DNA of 64,000 nt, taken from NCBI GenBank assembly GCA_016790225.1, contig JAEUOZ010000004.1, forward strand, positions 1 to 64,000, read 5' to 3'. The position numbers and the translations under genes were made by a program. Numbering within the stretch: position 1 is the stretch's first letter; every line of letters begins with the position of its first letter. Shown piece by piece: positions 40,904 to 48,638 of the stretch. Source of the DNA: Rubrivivax sp. (GTDB taxonomy: Bacteria > Pseudomonadota > Gammaproteobacteria > Burkholderiales > Burkholderiaceae). A model generated the notes under the pieces. It had not been told where the DNA came from. It was given only the letters and a program-made list of their open reading frames with translations, and did no database searches.

Positions 40904-42799
40904 ATGCGCACCAACCTTCCCGTCACACAGCGCGAGTACCTGCTGCGCGATGGCCTGACGATCGTCTCCCGCACCGACACCAAGGGCCGCATCACCTACA
41001 TGAATGCGGATTTCCTGGAGGCCGCCGGCTTCGAGGAGAGCGAGCTGATGGGCCAGCCGCACAACATCGTGCGCCACCCCGACATGCCCGAGGGCGCGTT
41101 TGCCGACCTCTGGAACACGCTGAAGGCCGGCCGCCCCTGGACCGGGCTGGTCAAGAACCGGCGCAAGAACGGCGATCACTACTGGGTGGTGGCCAACGCC
41201 ACGCCGGTGCTGGAAGGTGGGCGCGTCACCGCCTACATGTCGGTGCGCACGCGCCCGACACGCGAGCAGGTCGCGGCAGCGGAGAACGCCTACCGGCTCT
41301 TCCGCGAAGGCAAGGCCCAGGGTCTGGCCGTGCAGGAGGGTGCCGTGGTGCGTGTCAGCGGCCCGGGCTACTGGCTGGCTGCGCCGGCACGCGCGCTCGG
41401 CCGGCTGGGGCTTGGCCTGAAGTTCGGCCTGTCGACCCTGTCCCTGGTCGGTGGTGCCGCCGGCGTGGCCTACGGTGCCGCGTCGGGCCTGTGGCCGCTC
41501 GTCGGCGCGGCTGGCGTCGTCGGTCTGCTGGGTCTGGCCGGTGGTGTGTCGCTGTGCGCGCGGGTGCTGCGCCAGCTGCGCGAGGCCGCGCGGCACCTGG
41601 ACGGCTTCTCCCAGGGCCAGTTCGACGGCATCATCGATGCGCGCGGCCATGATGAGCTCGCGCAGGCGATGCTGGCCCTCAAGCGCGTGCAGACGCGCAT
41701 CGGCTTCGAGTTCATGGACGCCAAGCGCCATGCCGCCGAGACGGCGGCGCAGCGCGATGCCGAATCCGTGGTCGCCCAGCAGGTGGCCCTGGCGGTGGAT
41801 GCCGCGATGCAGGGTGACCTGACGCAGCGCATCCCGCTGGAAGGCAAGAACGGCTTCTATGCCGACCTGTGCAGCAACGTCAACAAGCTCTTCGACAGCT
41901 TCTCCGGCACGCTGCGCGAAGTGCGCAGCGCAGCCGATCAGCTGAGCGCCGCGTCGGAACAGGTGTCGCAGACCTCGCAGAGCCTCTCCCAGGGCGCTTC
42001 GCAGCAGGCCGCCAGCGTCGAGGAGACCACGGCTTCGCTGCAGGAGATGGCCGCCTCGGTGAAGCAGAACGCCGACAGCGCCACCGTCACCGACGGCATC
42101 GCCACGAAGGCGGCCAGCGAAGCGCAGGAAGGCGGCCAGGCCGTGGGCCAGACGGTGGACGCGATGAAGTCCATCGCCGCCAAGATCTCCATCATCGATG
42201 ACATCGCCTACCAGACCAACCTGCTGGCGCTGAACGCCGCCATCGAGGCCGCCCGCGCCGGCGAGCACGGCAAGGGCTTCGCTGTCGTCGCCGCCGAAGT
42301 GCGCAAGCTGGCCGAACGCAGCCAGGTCGCGGCACAGGAGATCGGCGCGCTGGCGGGCAACAGCGTCGGCCTTGCCGAACGCGCTGGCGCCCTGCTCTCC
42401 GCCATCGTGCCCGGCATCCACCGCACCAGCGAGCTGGTGCAGGAGATCGCCGCCGCCTCCGGCGAGCAGAGCGATTCGGTGGGCCAGATCACCGGCGCCA
42501 TGAACCACCTCTCTGGCACCACGCAGCAGACGGCCAGCGCATCCGAAGAGCTGTCGGCCACGGCCGAGGAGCTGTCGGCCCAGGCCATGCAGCTGAAGGA
42601 CCTGGTGAACCAGTTCAAGCTGGACATCGCCACGCAGTCGGCTGCCCGCTCCAGCGCCGGCACGCGCACACCCAGATCGTCCGCAGCGCCGCGCCCGGCA
42701 GCGGCACCGGCTCGGGCAGCGCCCGCCGCGCAACGGCCCGCTTCCAGGCCTCAACGGCAGGACAGCGACGTCGACGAGGGCGCCTTCGTGGCCTTCTGA
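40904..42799 (+). CDS. PAS-containing Aer-like chemoreceptor (third tandem receptor)
   Basis: A 631-residue receptor with no large periplasmic domain. An N-terminal PAS domain (~20-125) reads [40 protein letters not shown] and [20 protein letters not shown], the pattern of Aer-type FAD-binding redox/energy sensors. Two hydrophobic segments (~168-222) form a membrane hairpin. A HAMP-like region and the shared signalling domain follow ([19 protein letters not shown]), ending [10 protein letters not shown]. By analogy with Aer it would report redox or oxygen status through PAS-bound FAD; cofactor binding is inferred. The signalling domain is nearly identical at DNA level to its neighbours. Confidence 0.92.
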   Translation: MRTNLPVTQREYLLRDGLTIVSRTDTKGRITYMNADFLEAAGFEESELMGQPHNIVRHPDMPEGAFADLWNTLKAGRPWTGLVKNRRKNGDHYWVVANATPVLEGGRVTAYMSVRTRPTREQVAAAENAYRLFREGKAQGLAVQEGAVVRVSGPGYWLAAPARALGRLGLGLKFGLSTLSLVGGAAGVAYGAASGLWPLVGAAGVVGLLGLAGGVSLCARVLRQLREAARHLDGFSQGQFDGIIDARGHDELAQAMLALKRVQTRIGFEFMDAKRHAAETAAQRDAESVVAQQVALAVDAAMQGDLTQRIPLEGKNGFYADLCSNVNKLFDSFSGTLREVRSAADQLSAASEQVSQTSQSLSQGASQQAASVEETTASLQEMAASVKQNADSATVTDGIATKAASEAQEGGQAVGQTVDAMKSIAAKISIIDDIAYQTNLLALNAAIEAARAGEHGKGFAVVAAEVRKLAERSQVAAQEIGALAGNSVGLAERAGALLSAIVPGIHRTSELVQEIAAASGEQSDSVGQITGAMNHLSGTTQQTASASEELSATAEELSAQAMQLKDLVNQFKLDIATQSAARSSAGTRTPRSSAAPRPAAAPARAAPAAQRPASRPQRQDSDVDEGAFVAF

Positions 42800-42873
42800 C
42801 TCACGCCGCGGCCGGATCCGCTCGGGTCGGCCGGCGCTCGTTGCGGCTAACTACAAACATCAGGATACTGCCC

Positions 42874-44814
42874 ATGTCTTTTCTGCGTCGCCTCTCCATC
42901 CGGCAGCGACTGAACGTGCTGGTCGGGCTTGCCCTGGTGCTGATGCTGGCGCTGGCCGCCCTGATGGCAGCCACCACGCTGAAGAGCCGCGAGCTGCGCC
43001 TGGGCTTCGTCGACGCCACGGTCAGGCTCAGCCAGCCGCTGGGCGCGGCCCAGAGCGGCGTGGGCAATGCCCGGCGCTACGAGAAGGACATGTTCCTGAA
43101 CGTCGCCAACGACGCGGCGCTGAAAAAGTATCACAAGGCCTGGGCGCAGGAGGTGGAGTCCGTCCTGGGCCACCTGGCGAGCCTCGACACCTTGCTCGGG
43201 GCGGAGGATGTGGCCCACCTCAAGCAGCTGCGCGCCGGCCTGGAAGGGTATCGGCGCGGGGTCGGCACGGTGCATGACGCCATGGTGGCAGGCCAGCTGC
43301 ACGATCCCGAGACCGCCAACAAGGCCATGGAGCCGTTCAAGGGCGATGTGCGCAAGGCCGACGAGGCCTTCGCCAGACTGCAGGCCTCCGTCACGGCCGG
43401 CGTGTCGCAGCGCAATGCTCAGGCCGATCGTTTCGAGCGGGCCGCGGGTGCAGCCATGCTGGCGGTCACGATCCTGGCGGCGCTGCTGCTGGGTGCGCTG
43501 GCCTGGGGCTGCACCGTCAGCATCACCCGCCCACTGGCCCAGGTGATGGCCCAGGCGCGCCGCGTGGCCGAAGGTCAGCTTCAGCCGCAGGCCGAAGAGG
43601 CGGCCAGCGACGAGCTGGCCACCTTGCGGCGCGAGATGGACGCCGTGCGCCAGGCCGTTCAGGCGCTGGTGGAGGACGCCTCGCGGCTGGCCCGGGCAGC
43701 CGGCGATGGCCAACTCTCCACCCGAGCCGACGCCTCACGCCACCGCGGCGACTATGCGCGCGTGGTGCAGGCCATGAACCTGTCGTTCGAGTCCATCGAA
43801 TCGCCCTTGCAGCGCACCGGGGAAGCGCTTCGTCGCGTCGCCGACGGCGACCTTCGCGGAGAGCAGGCCTCGCACGAACTCAAGGGCACCTATGCCGATC
43901 TGCACCAGGACCTGGAAGCCATGCGCGCCCAGCTGGGATCGGCCATCGGTGCCGTCAGCCGCAGTGCCGGCCAGCTCGGCGCGGCCGCGCAGCAGGTGCT
44001 GCAGACTTCGCACAGCCTCTCGCACGGCGCCTCGCAGCAGGCGGCCAGTGTCGAGCAGACCTCGGCGACGCTGCAGGAGATCAGCGCTTCGGTGAAGCAG
44101 AACGCCGACAGCGCGCGCGTCACCGACGGCATCGCCGCCAAGGTCAGCCACGAGGCCCAGGAAGGCGGCCAGGCGGTGGAGCAGACGGCCGCGGCGATGA
44201 AGTCCATCGCCGCCAAGATTTCCATCATCGACGACATCGCCTACCAGACCAACCTGCTGGCGCTGAACGCGGCCATCGAGGCGGCACGTGCCGGCGAACA
44301 CGGCAAGGGCTTTGCGGTGGTCGCGGCCGAAGTGCGCAAGCTCGCCGAACGCAGCCAGGTGGCCGCGCAGGAGATCGGCACGCTGGCCCGCACCAGCGTC
44401 GGCCTGGCCGAGCGCGCCGGCGGCCTGCTCGGCGCCATCCTGCCCGGCATCCGCAAGACCAGCGGGCTGGTGCAGGACATCGCGAACACCTCGGGCCAGC
44501 AGAGTGAATCGGTGAGCCAGATCACCGTGGCCATGAACCATCTTTCGGGCACCACGCAGCAGACCGCCAGCGCCTCGGAGCAGCTCTCGGCCACGGCCGA
44601 AGAGCTGTCCGGCCAGGCTCGGGATCTGCTGGAGCTGGTGGGCCGATTCCACCTGGATGCGGCGGCCGAGCCTCGGCTCGCGCGGGCGGCGCGCGCGGCG
44701 GCAGTGCCCGCTGCCACCCCCTTGGCAAGCCACGCGTCGGCTGCAGGCGCCAGGCGGCCTGCAGCGGCGCGGCCAGCCAGTGCCGATCTCGACGCAGCCT
44801 TCGTCGCGTTCTGA
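42874..44814 (+). CDS. Methyl-accepting chemotaxis protein (fourth tandem receptor)
   Basis: A 646-residue receptor with TM1 ~12-32 ([20 protein letters not shown]), a ~160-residue four-helix-bundle periplasmic domain ([20 protein letters not shown]), TM2 ~194-215, HAMP, and the shared signalling domain ([36 protein letters not shown]). The tail ends in LDAAFVAF, the shortest version of the shared C-terminal motif. The periplasmic domain resembles the Tar/Tsr-size four-helix bundle and differs from those of the first two tandem receptors, so ligands are likely different. Start chosen at ATG 42874; an in-frame codon at 42841 is less likely. Confidence 0.92.
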   Translation: MSFLRRLSIRQRLNVLVGLALVLMLALAALMAATTLKSRELRLGFVDATVRLSQPLGAAQSGVGNARRYEKDMFLNVANDAALKKYHKAWAQEVESVLGHLASLDTLLGAEDVAHLKQLRAGLEGYRRGVGTVHDAMVAGQLHDPETANKAMEPFKGDVRKADEAFARLQASVTAGVSQRNAQADRFERAAGAAMLAVTILAALLLGALAWGCTVSITRPLAQVMAQARRVAEGQLQPQAEEAASDELATLRREMDAVRQAVQALVEDASRLARAAGDGQLSTRADASRHRGDYARVVQAMNLSFESIESPLQRTGEALRRVADGDLRGEQASHELKGTYADLHQDLEAMRAQLGSAIGAVSRSAGQLGAAAQQVLQTSHSLSHGASQQAASVEQTSATLQEISASVKQNADSARVTDGIAAKVSHEAQEGGQAVEQTAAAMKSIAAKISIIDDIAYQTNLLALNAAIEAARAGEHGKGFAVVAAEVRKLAERSQVAAQEIGTLARTSVGLAERAGGLLGAILPGIRKTSGLVQDIANTSGQQSESVSQITVAMNHLSGTTQQTASASEQLSATAEELSGQARDLLELVGRFHLDAAAEPRLARAARAAAVPAATPLASHASAAGARRPAAARPASADLDAAFVAF

Positions 44815-44824
44815 GCACCCCCGG

Positions 44825-45277
44825 ATGCACCCGATGAGCGCCCCCCTGCACGTGCACCCGCCACTGGCGGCCGAGCCCGCTGCCCGCAGGTCCGGCAAGC
44901 CGCCGGCGGCCTTCGTGTGGCTGGTCATCGGGATGGCCATGCTCTCGGGCCTGGCCAGCTTCGCATCGCTGTTCGTCGGGCTGGCGCCGCTGGGTCTGCT
45001 GCTGGCTGTCGTCACGGTCAACCAGACGGTGCTCGCCCGCTTCCTGTGGCAGCGCAGACAGCCGCAGCAGCCGCTCGAACACGGGCTCGACGCCGCGCGC
45101 GAGTACGAGCCCGAACCGATCGCGGCTGAAGGCCGCTCGACCCCGGCGCTGGCGCCCTTGCGCCCGCTCAGCGCCGACACCGCAAGCCCGAAGGGCGCTG
45201 CCCCGCAGCCGCCCCACGCGCCCCTGCAGCCCCGCCGCAGGCCCCCGGTCCCGCATCCGGAAACCCAGGAAGCCTGA
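44825..45277 (+). CDS. Small membrane protein of unknown function in che cluster
   Basis: A 150-residue protein that I do not recognise. A short N-terminal segment is followed by two hydrophobic stretches (AFVWLVIGMAMLSGLASFAS and FVGLAPLGLLLAVVTVN, residues ~29-67), then a basic turn (LARFLWQRRQPQQP) and an 80-residue Pro/Ala-rich tail with charged ends. It lies 10 bp after the fourth receptor and 25 bp before cheW, on the same strand, so it is co-transcribed with the chemosensory genes. Codon use is like its neighbours. An ATG nine bases further in (44834) is an alternative start. Confidence 0.6.
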   Translation: MHPMSAPLHVHPPLAAEPAARRSGKPPAAFVWLVIGMAMLSGLASFASLFVGLAPLGLLLAVVTVNQTVLARFLWQRRQPQQPLEHGLDAAREYEPEPIAAEGRSTPALAPLRPLSADTASPKGAAPQPPHAPLQPRRRPPVPHPETQEA

Positions 45278-45302
45278 ACGGCGCCCGACTCAGAGCCAAC
45301 CC

Positions 45303-45872
45303 ATGACTGCTGCCTCCTTGCTGTCCTCCGCCGCCAACCCCCTCGCAGGCTCCGCCCCCGACGGTGCGCAGTCGCTGCTGCGCATGGCGGTCGGCCCCGA
45401 AGTGCTGGCCGTGCCGATCGAGCACGTGCGCGAAATCCTCGAGGTCTCGCGCCTCACGCCGCTGCCGCGCACACCGCCCTTTGTGCGCGGCGTGATGAAC
45501 CTGCGCGGCGCCGTGGTGCCGGTGATCGATCTCTCGGCGCGCCTGGGCCTGCCGCCCACCACGCTGGGGCGCCGCTCCTGCATCGTGGTGGTCGAGGCGC
45601 CGCACGCCGGCACGCTGGACGAAGCCGCGGAGACGCTGGAAGAGGTGAGCGGCTCGCTGGTGGTCGGCCTGCTGGTGGATGCGGTGTTCGAGGTCTTCGA
45701 CACCAGCACCGCGCGCATCGAGCCCGTGCCGGCGCTGGGCACGCGCATTGCGGCCGAGATGCTGGCCGGCATGGCGCGCGCCCGCGGCGAGGTGATCGGC
45801 CTGCTGGCCTTGTCACGCGTGCTGAGCCAGACCGACCTCACCGAGATGATCGCGCGGCACAGCGCTCACTGA
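45303..45872 (+). CDS. cheW: Chemotaxis coupling protein CheW
   Basis: A 189-residue CheW. It carries LLRMAVGPEVLAVPIEHVRE, the core RGVMNLRGAVVPVIDLSARL and VGLLVDAVFEVFDTSTARIE. It links CheA to receptor tips in the signalling array. Relative to E. coli CheW it has an extended loop (APHAGTLDEAAETLEEVSGS) and an N-terminal Ala/Ser extension of about 20 residues. It is the only stand-alone cheW in the window and is placed after the tandem receptors and before cheR. Confidence 0.92.
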   Translation: MTAASLLSSAANPLAGSAPDGAQSLLRMAVGPEVLAVPIEHVREILEVSRLTPLPRTPPFVRGVMNLRGAVVPVIDLSARLGLPPTTLGRRSCIVVVEAPHAGTLDEAAETLEEVSGSLVVGLLVDAVFEVFDTSTARIEPVPALGTRIAAEMLAGMARARGEVIGLLALSRVLSQTDLTEMIARHSAH

Positions 45873-45933
45873 GCGCAGGCCCACCGCCCGGAACCTGGCG
45901 CCCCCGACACCTGCCCCCGCACGAAGAAGAATC

Positions 45934-46737
45934 ATGAAAGCACTGTCCAAGAAGGCCTTCGACTCCGTCACCGAAATGTTCCACGGGGTCTCCGGCATCC
46001 GGCTGGGCGAGCACAAGATGGCGCTCGTCAGCGGCCGCCTGCAGCGCCTGGCCCAGGAAGCCGGCGAGATGGATGTCGACCGTTATGTGGATCGCCTGGT
46101 CAACGGCAGCTTCTCTGCGCAGGAAGCGCGCCGCGTGATCGACCGGCTGACCACCAACGAGACCTATTTCTTCCGCGAACCGCAGCACTTCGAGGCGCTG
46201 GAGAAGCTGGTCAGCGGCAACACCTCGCGCGAGGAGCTGCTGGTCTGGAGCGCCGCCAGCTCCAGCGGCGAAGAGGCCTACAGCATCGCGATGCTGCTGG
46301 CCGAAAAGGCCGGCCGCCGCCCCTGGCGCGTGATCGGCACCGATCTGTCCAGCACCATGGTGGCCGCCGCGCAGCGCGCGCTCTACCCCATTGAACGGGC
46401 CCGCATGGTGCCGCCGGAGTACCTGCGCAAATACTGCCGCAAGGGCACCGGCAAGTACGAGGGCCAATTGCTCATCAGCCCGGAGCTGCGCGAGCGCGTG
46501 AGCTTCGGCGAGGCCAACCTGATGCAGGCGCTGCCCGAGCAGCTGCCCGCCTTCGACGTGATCTTCCTGCGCAACGTGCTGATCTATTTCGACAACGACG
46601 CCAAGGCGCAGATCGTGCGCGGCGTGCTGGGCAAGCTCAAGCGCGACGGCGTGCTGTATACCGGCCACGCCGAGTCGATCACCATGCTCAACCTTCCGGT
46701 GCGCCCTCTGGGCACGGCGATGCATGGCCACGCCTGA
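45934..46737 (+). CDS. cheR: Chemotaxis protein methyltransferase CheR
   Basis: A 267-residue SAM-dependent glutamate methyltransferase. The N-terminal helical domain (FDSVTEMFHGVSGIRLGEHK) is followed by RLTTNETYFFREPQHFEALE, the SAM-binding WSAASSSGEEAYSIAMLL, TDLSSTMVAAAQRALY and FDVIFLRNVLIYFD. It methylates receptor glutamates during adaptation. The gene overlaps cheD by 14 bp. There is no TPR extension. A C-terminal receptor tether site could be the conserved F-x-[AS]-F tail of the tandem receptors, but this is speculation. Confidence 0.95.
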   Translation: MKALSKKAFDSVTEMFHGVSGIRLGEHKMALVSGRLQRLAQEAGEMDVDRYVDRLVNGSFSAQEARRVIDRLTTNETYFFREPQHFEALEKLVSGNTSREELLVWSAASSSGEEAYSIAMLLAEKAGRRPWRVIGTDLSSTMVAAAQRALYPIERARMVPPEYLRKYCRKGTGKYEGQLLISPELRERVSFGEANLMQALPEQLPAFDVIFLRNVLIYFDNDAKAQIVRGVLGKLKRDGVLYTGHAESITMLNLPVRPLGTAMHGHA

Positions 46738-47353
46738 GGCCACACGCAAGCCGGCCCCTGGCACGCCGGCTGCGGCCACCCCCCCGGCCCGCGCCACGGC
46801 CCCGGGCGTGATGCGCCACGGCCCCTGGCACCTCGAAGCCCAGATGGGCCAGGACGTCGTGCTGATGCCCGGCCAGATGTACTTCGGCGGCCGCGCCAAT
46901 TCCATCCGCACGCTGCTGGGATCCTGCCTGGCCATCACCGTCTGGCACCCCGGACGCCGCATCGGCGGCATGTGCCACTTCCTGCTGCCCTCACGCAACC
47001 GTCCGCCCGGCGAAGGCCTGGACGGCCGCTATGGCGACGAGGCCATGGAGGCCATGATGAGCATGCTGCGCTTCACGCAGACGCAGCCCAAGGACTATGT
47101 CGCGCATCTCTACGGCGGCGCCGACACCATGCCCGAGGGCGGCGGCCTGCGCTTCAACGTGGGCGAACGCAACATCGAGCAGGGCTGGAAGCTGGTCGAT
47201 CAATACGGCTTCCAGCTCGAAGGCATCGACGTCGGCGAAGACGTGCCGCGCACCGTGACGCTGCACGTGCCCAGCGGCTCGGTCGACATGAAGCGCGGCA
47301 GCGGCCACGCGCCGCAGAACCTCACGAACGCCATGAAGAAGGGGTTGGCATGA
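46724..47353 (+). CDS. cheD: Chemoreceptor glutamine deamidase CheD
   Basis: A 209-residue CheD. After an Ala/Pro-rich N-terminal extension (~30 residues), the catalytic cysteine is C68 in [13 protein letters not shown] and the histidine is H85 in GGMCHFLLP, spaced 17 residues apart as in the Thermotoga enzyme. [15 protein letters not shown] and [14 protein letters not shown] are also typical. It deamidates specific receptor glutamines to make methylatable glutamates. It overlaps cheR at its start and cheB at its stop (ATGA), so the three adaptation enzymes are translationally coupled. Confidence 0.94.
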   Translation: MATPEATRKPAPGTPAAATPPARATAPGVMRHGPWHLEAQMGQDVVLMPGQMYFGGRANSIRTLLGSCLAITVWHPGRRIGGMCHFLLPSRNRPPGEGLDGRYGDEAMEAMMSMLRFTQTQPKDYVAHLYGGADTMPEGGGLRFNVGERNIEQGWKLVDQYGFQLEGIDVGEDVPRTVTLHVPSGSVDMKRGSGHAPQNLTNAMKKGLA

Positions 47354-48498
47354 CAACATCGGGCGCCGCCATCACTGCCGTCGTCGTGGACGACAGCGCC
47401 GTCGTGCGCAAGCACCTGGCCGATCTGCTGACGGCCGGCGGCATCGAGGTCATCGCCACGGCCAGCGACCCGCTGTTTGCCTGGCCCAAGATGGCCGCCC
47501 GCTGGCCTGATGTGGTGGTGCTGGATGTGGAGATGCCGCGCATGGACGGCATCAGCTTCCTGCGCAAGATCATGGCCGAAAGGCCAACGCCGGTGGTCAT
47601 GTGCAGCACACTCACCGCCGCCGGCGCGGAGACCACGCTGCAGGCGCTGGCCGAAGGCGCCGTGTCCTTCGTCACCAAGCCCAAGCTGGGCCTGCGCGAC
47701 TTTCTGGCCGACGACAACAACGGCCTGGTGGCCGCCGTGCGCGCGGCGGCCCGCTCGCGCGTGCAGGCTGTGCGGCGCACGACGCCGGGCGCGCTGCCGG
47801 TCTCGCCGGGAGGTGCCGGCGCTGGCGCTGCTGCCGGTGTTGCCCCCGTTCCAGCCCAGCCCGCGTCGCGCCCGGCGCCTTCGCTGCAGGCCATGGCAGA
47901 GACCACCGACCGTGTCATCGCCGTCGGCAGCTCCACAGGCGGCGTGCAGGCCATCGAATCCCTGCTCACCGCCCTGCCCCGCACCACGCCGGGCATCGTG
48001 ATCGTGCAGCACATGCCGGAAAAGTTCACCGCCGCACTCGCCGCGCGGCTGAATGGCCTGTGCCAGATGGAAGTGCGCGAAGCCTGCGACGGCGATCGGG
48101 TGCTGGACGGTCGCGTGCTGATCGCGCCCGGCGGACGCCACATGCAGCTGCAGCGCAGCGGTGCCCGCTATGTGGTGAGCGTGCGCGACGGCCCCCTGGT
48201 CAACCGCCACAAGCCTTCGGTGGACGTGCTGTTCCGATCGGTGGCCCAGTGCGCCGGTGCCAATGCCTGTGGCCTGATCCTCACCGGCATGGGCGACGAT
48301 GGCGCACGCGGCCTGCTGGCCATGCGCCAGGCGGGCGCGGAAACCGTGGCGCAGGATGAAGCCAGCTGCGTGGTCTTCGGCATGCCGCGCGAGGCGATCC
48401 GCATGGGTGCAGCCCAGGACGTGCAGCCACTGAACGGCATGGCCGGCTGGCTGGGCCGCTGGGCGCAACGCGCGCTCGGAACGCTGGCTACCGGCTGA
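47350..48498 (+). CDS. cheB: Chemotaxis response regulator methylesterase CheB
   Basis: A 382-residue CheB. The receiver domain (1-125) has D14-D15 and phospho-acceptor D59 ([13 protein letters not shown]) and the lysine of SFVTKPKLG. An Ala/Pro-rich linker (about 140-185) joins the esterase domain with the catalytic serine in [13 protein letters not shown], histidine in IVQHMPEKF and aspartate in [11 protein letters not shown]. It removes methyl groups from receptors when phosphorylated by CheA. The ATG overlaps the cheD stop by four bases. Confidence 0.95.
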   Translation: MTTSGAAITAVVVDDSAVVRKHLADLLTAGGIEVIATASDPLFAWPKMAARWPDVVVLDVEMPRMDGISFLRKIMAERPTPVVMCSTLTAAGAETTLQALAEGAVSFVTKPKLGLRDFLADDNNGLVAAVRAAARSRVQAVRRTTPGALPVSPGGAGAGAAAGVAPVPAQPASRPAPSLQAMAETTDRVIAVGSSTGGVQAIESLLTALPRTTPGIVIVQHMPEKFTAALAARLNGLCQMEVREACDGDRVLDGRVLIAPGGRHMQLQRSGARYVVSVRDGPLVNRHKPSVDVLFRSVAQCAGANACGLILTGMGDDGARGLLAMRQAGAETVAQDEASCVVFGMPREAIRMGAAQDVQPLNGMAGWLGRWAQRALGTLATG

Positions 48499-48638
48499 AC
48501 CCCGCGGCGGCGCTGCCGGGAGAGACCGGCGAAGCGGGCGACCGACTCGATTGCACCGCCGGACACCCGCACTTCCTGCGACCGCGGGCCGGGGGCATCG
48601 GCCACCATGCGGGAAACCGTTCTGGCCGTGCCCGCCCC

